A stretch of DNA of 64,000 nucleotides, taken from positions 1 to 64,000 of the forward strand of contig NZ_JAOQJN010000001.1 in assembly GCF_025567085.1 (NCBI RefSeq), in the 5' to 3' direction. Below are positions 62,834-64,000 of the stretch, piece by piece (the stretch's first letter is position 1; each line of letters starts with the position of its first letter). The stretch is from Bovifimicola ammoniilytica (lineage in GTDB: Bacteria; Bacillota; Clostridia; Lachnospirales; Lachnospiraceae). The notes beneath the pieces are model-generated. The model worked only from the letters and a program-made list of their open reading frames with translations. It was not told the origin of the DNA and did not search any database. Made by a program: the position numbers and the translations under genes.

Positions 62834-63262
62834 GTGAAGAAATGGAAAGGAGTACTTACAGGTATCCTGATATGTTTTGGGATATTTATGTGTGCTAATG
62901 TTCTGACCGGGTGTAGTATAGAATCAAATGATGAAAAGAAGTTAGGGGAGGTTGATTTTACGGTAGTGCCTGAGGAGAGTATTCCGGTTGAATTAAAGAC
63001 TATTATCGATGAACGCAAGAAGGATATGTTTAAAACGACATTTATTGATAATGATAGTCTGTACATAATAATCGGATACGGAAGTCAGCCGACAGGGGGA
63101 TATAGCATTGGTGTAAGCGAATTATATGAAACGAAGAACGGAATATATGTTAAGACAGAATTTCTTGGACCATCGAAGAATGAGGTGGTCAGCCAGATGG
63201 TAACCTATCCTTATATTGTAATAAAATTAGATTATATTGATAAATCTGTTGTATTTAAATAG
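62834..63262 (+). CDS. lipoprotein with PrcB-like C-terminal domain
   Basis: 142 residues, GTG 62834 after GGAGGAGTAAAA. Signal and lipobox MCANVLTGCS, then a domain with YIIIGYGSQPTGGYSIGVSE and SQMVTYPYIVIKLDY. The 'G.qPTGGYsI' signature is that of the PrcB_C (protease complex) domain, also found in many Firmicutes lipoproteins. Function unknown. Confidence 0.8.
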   Translation: MKKWKGVLTGILICFGIFMCANVLTGCSIESNDEKKLGEVDFTVVPEESIPVELKTIIDERKKDMFKTTFIDNDSLYIIIGYGSQPTGGYSIGVSELYETKNGIYVKTEFLGPSKNEVVSQMVTYPYIVIKLDYIDKSVVFK

Positions 63263-63339
63263 AATAAAAACAGATAGAAATACTGAGTGTGTGGTATAAA
63301 GCAAAATCAAAAAAGAAAATTATGCTGGGAGGTAATGTA

Positions 63340-64000
63340 ATGTCACTGATAAGGAAAAATATTCATATGAATAAAATGAAAGGGAAAATCGTAAGTCAGA
63401 TTACGTTAGATGATGATGTAAATGTTGCTGACCGACTTCCCGATATTGGGAATAAAATTACAGAGACAGGAAATATCGTAGTAGATGGAATTAAGGTTTC
63501 ACAGAACAAGATTTTAACTAAAGGAAAACTTAAATTCGTAATGATGTATAAGGCGATGAATCCATCAGTCGAGATACATAAGTTAGAGGGAAGTATGCCT
63601 TTTGATGAGGTTATAAATATGGACGGAATAGAAGAGGGAGATACGATAAGCGTTGATTTAGTTATCGATGATTTAAGTGTAAGTGTGATTAATTCCAGAA
63701 AAATTAGCGTGAAAGCAGTAATTACTGTAATTGCACTTGCAGAAAATATCTGTGATGAAGAGTTTGCTGTTGATATAGATGATGATAATATCGAATATAT
63801 AAAGGATAGCATTGAACTTACCCAGATTGCTATAAGGAAGAGAGATTTGCTCAGAATCAGAGAGGAAATCAATCTTGGTACGGGTAAATTAAATATAAAT
63901 GAGATAATATGGTGTACATCGAGTCTGTTTGGCCAGCAAGTTAAGGTTATGGAGGATAAGATAGGAGTCTCCGGTGAAATCGACATTTTCGTGTTGTATA
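63340..64000 (+). CDS. DUF3794 protein, SipL-like (3' partial)
   Basis: ATG 63340 lies 7 bases after GGGAGG; the frame stays open to the window edge (220 codons). Residues ~12-120 form one DUF3794 beta-sandwich (KGKIVSQITLDDDVNVADRL, DGIKVSQNKILTKGKLKFVM) and a second begins near 155 (YIKDSIELTQIAIRKRDLLR). The family includes SipL, which binds SpoIVA in clostridial spores through these repeats, usually ending in a LysM domain beyond this window. Also found in non-spore-formers. Confidence 0.8.
   Translation, partial: MSLIRKNIHMNKMKGKIVSQITLDDDVNVADRLPDIGNKITETGNIVVDGIKVSQNKILTKGKLKFVMMYKAMNPSVEIHKLEGSMPFDEVINMDGIEEGDTISVDLVIDDLSVSVINSRKISVKAVITVIALAENICDEEFAVDIDDDNIEYIKDSIELTQIAIRKRDLLRIREEINLGTGKLNINEIIWCTSSLFGQQVKVMEDKIGVSGEIDIFVLY

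Noticed and set aside
63396..63986. Minus-strand frame of 196 codons at the window end
   Set aside because: The plus strand has a clear DUF3794 gene with a good ribosome site over the same bases, and the minus-strand protein is low-complexity Ser/Ile-rich.

Overview
The window is AT-rich chromosomal DNA from a low-GC, Gram-positive anaerobe. Codon use, strong AGGAGG-type ribosome sites, frequent GTG/TTG starts, an S-box SAM riboswitch, a CotS-like protein, a DUF3794 protein and a MoxR-DUF58 cluster all fit a Lachnospiraceae-type Clostridia member (Lachnospira/Eubacterium-like). The genus is an inference.

Positions 1 to about 18,830 form a degenerate polymorphic-toxin (Rhs/YD-repeat) array. 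No full-length rhs gene is present; its N-terminal part probably lies upstream of base 1. The array consists of orphan pieces of the Rhs core (ending in a DPFGL motif), a conserved pre-toxin block ending in LECNLQFF, unrelated toxin tips, and a small candidate immunity gene after most tips. Recognisable tips are a PD-(D/E)XK-like nuclease (1), a nonsense-mutated TNT-like tip (2254), a RES-domain NAD-degrading tip paired with an Xre/MbcA/ParS toxin-binding-domain immunity protein (3685/4296), a restriction-endonuclease-fold tip (4627-6558), a possible BECR-type RNase tip (7041-8351) and a broken tip at 10194. An IS110-family element (about 8701-10130) sits between two modules. A KptA-type RNA 2'-phosphotransferase gene (12519) is spliced between two Rhs fragments. 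Two tandem ABC-ATPase-like proteins without a Walker A lysine (16647, 17391) lie near the end of the array. Many immunity genes here have no toxin, and several relics carry in-frame stops or a homopolymer frameshift.

From 19.3 kb onwards the DNA is ordinary backbone. 19.3-27.8 kb holds a glycogen-debranching GH133 enzyme, a methyltransferase, two membrane-anchored extracellular proteins and a coiled-coil protein built from eleven 19-residue repeats. A minus-strand moxR, DUF58 and DUF4129-like membrane-gene cluster follows (28.0-31.5 kb). Then come a CBS/DRTGG-type pyrophosphatase, flavin reductase, OLD-like ATPase/TOPRIM protein, shikimate-kinase-like protein, G5/M23 peptidase and murA (31.6-40.1 kb). 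A secreted VWA/thrombospondin-type-3 protein is followed by three tandem paralogous membrane proteins (40.6-46.2 kb). Next are metK under a SAM-I riboswitch, a histidine kinase/response regulator pair, an AI-2E-family permease, cca, a CotS-like kinase, a PEGA protein, a phosphoglucomutase and a series of small envelope proteins (46.3-64.0 kb). The window ends inside a DUF3794 gene.

The intergenic DNA is unusual. There is a 611-bp near-complete palindrome (59921-60531) and a 190-bp palindrome (27764-27953) with a related core. Hairpin clusters at 22.6, 50.5 and 59.2 kb are each flanked by direct duplications of a neighbouring gene's start or stop region. The metK leader carries a 60-bp-period repeat. 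The strongest candidates for something new are the toxin array (especially the RES/Xre and KptA insertions and the pseudo-ABC ATPases) and the palindromic element family.
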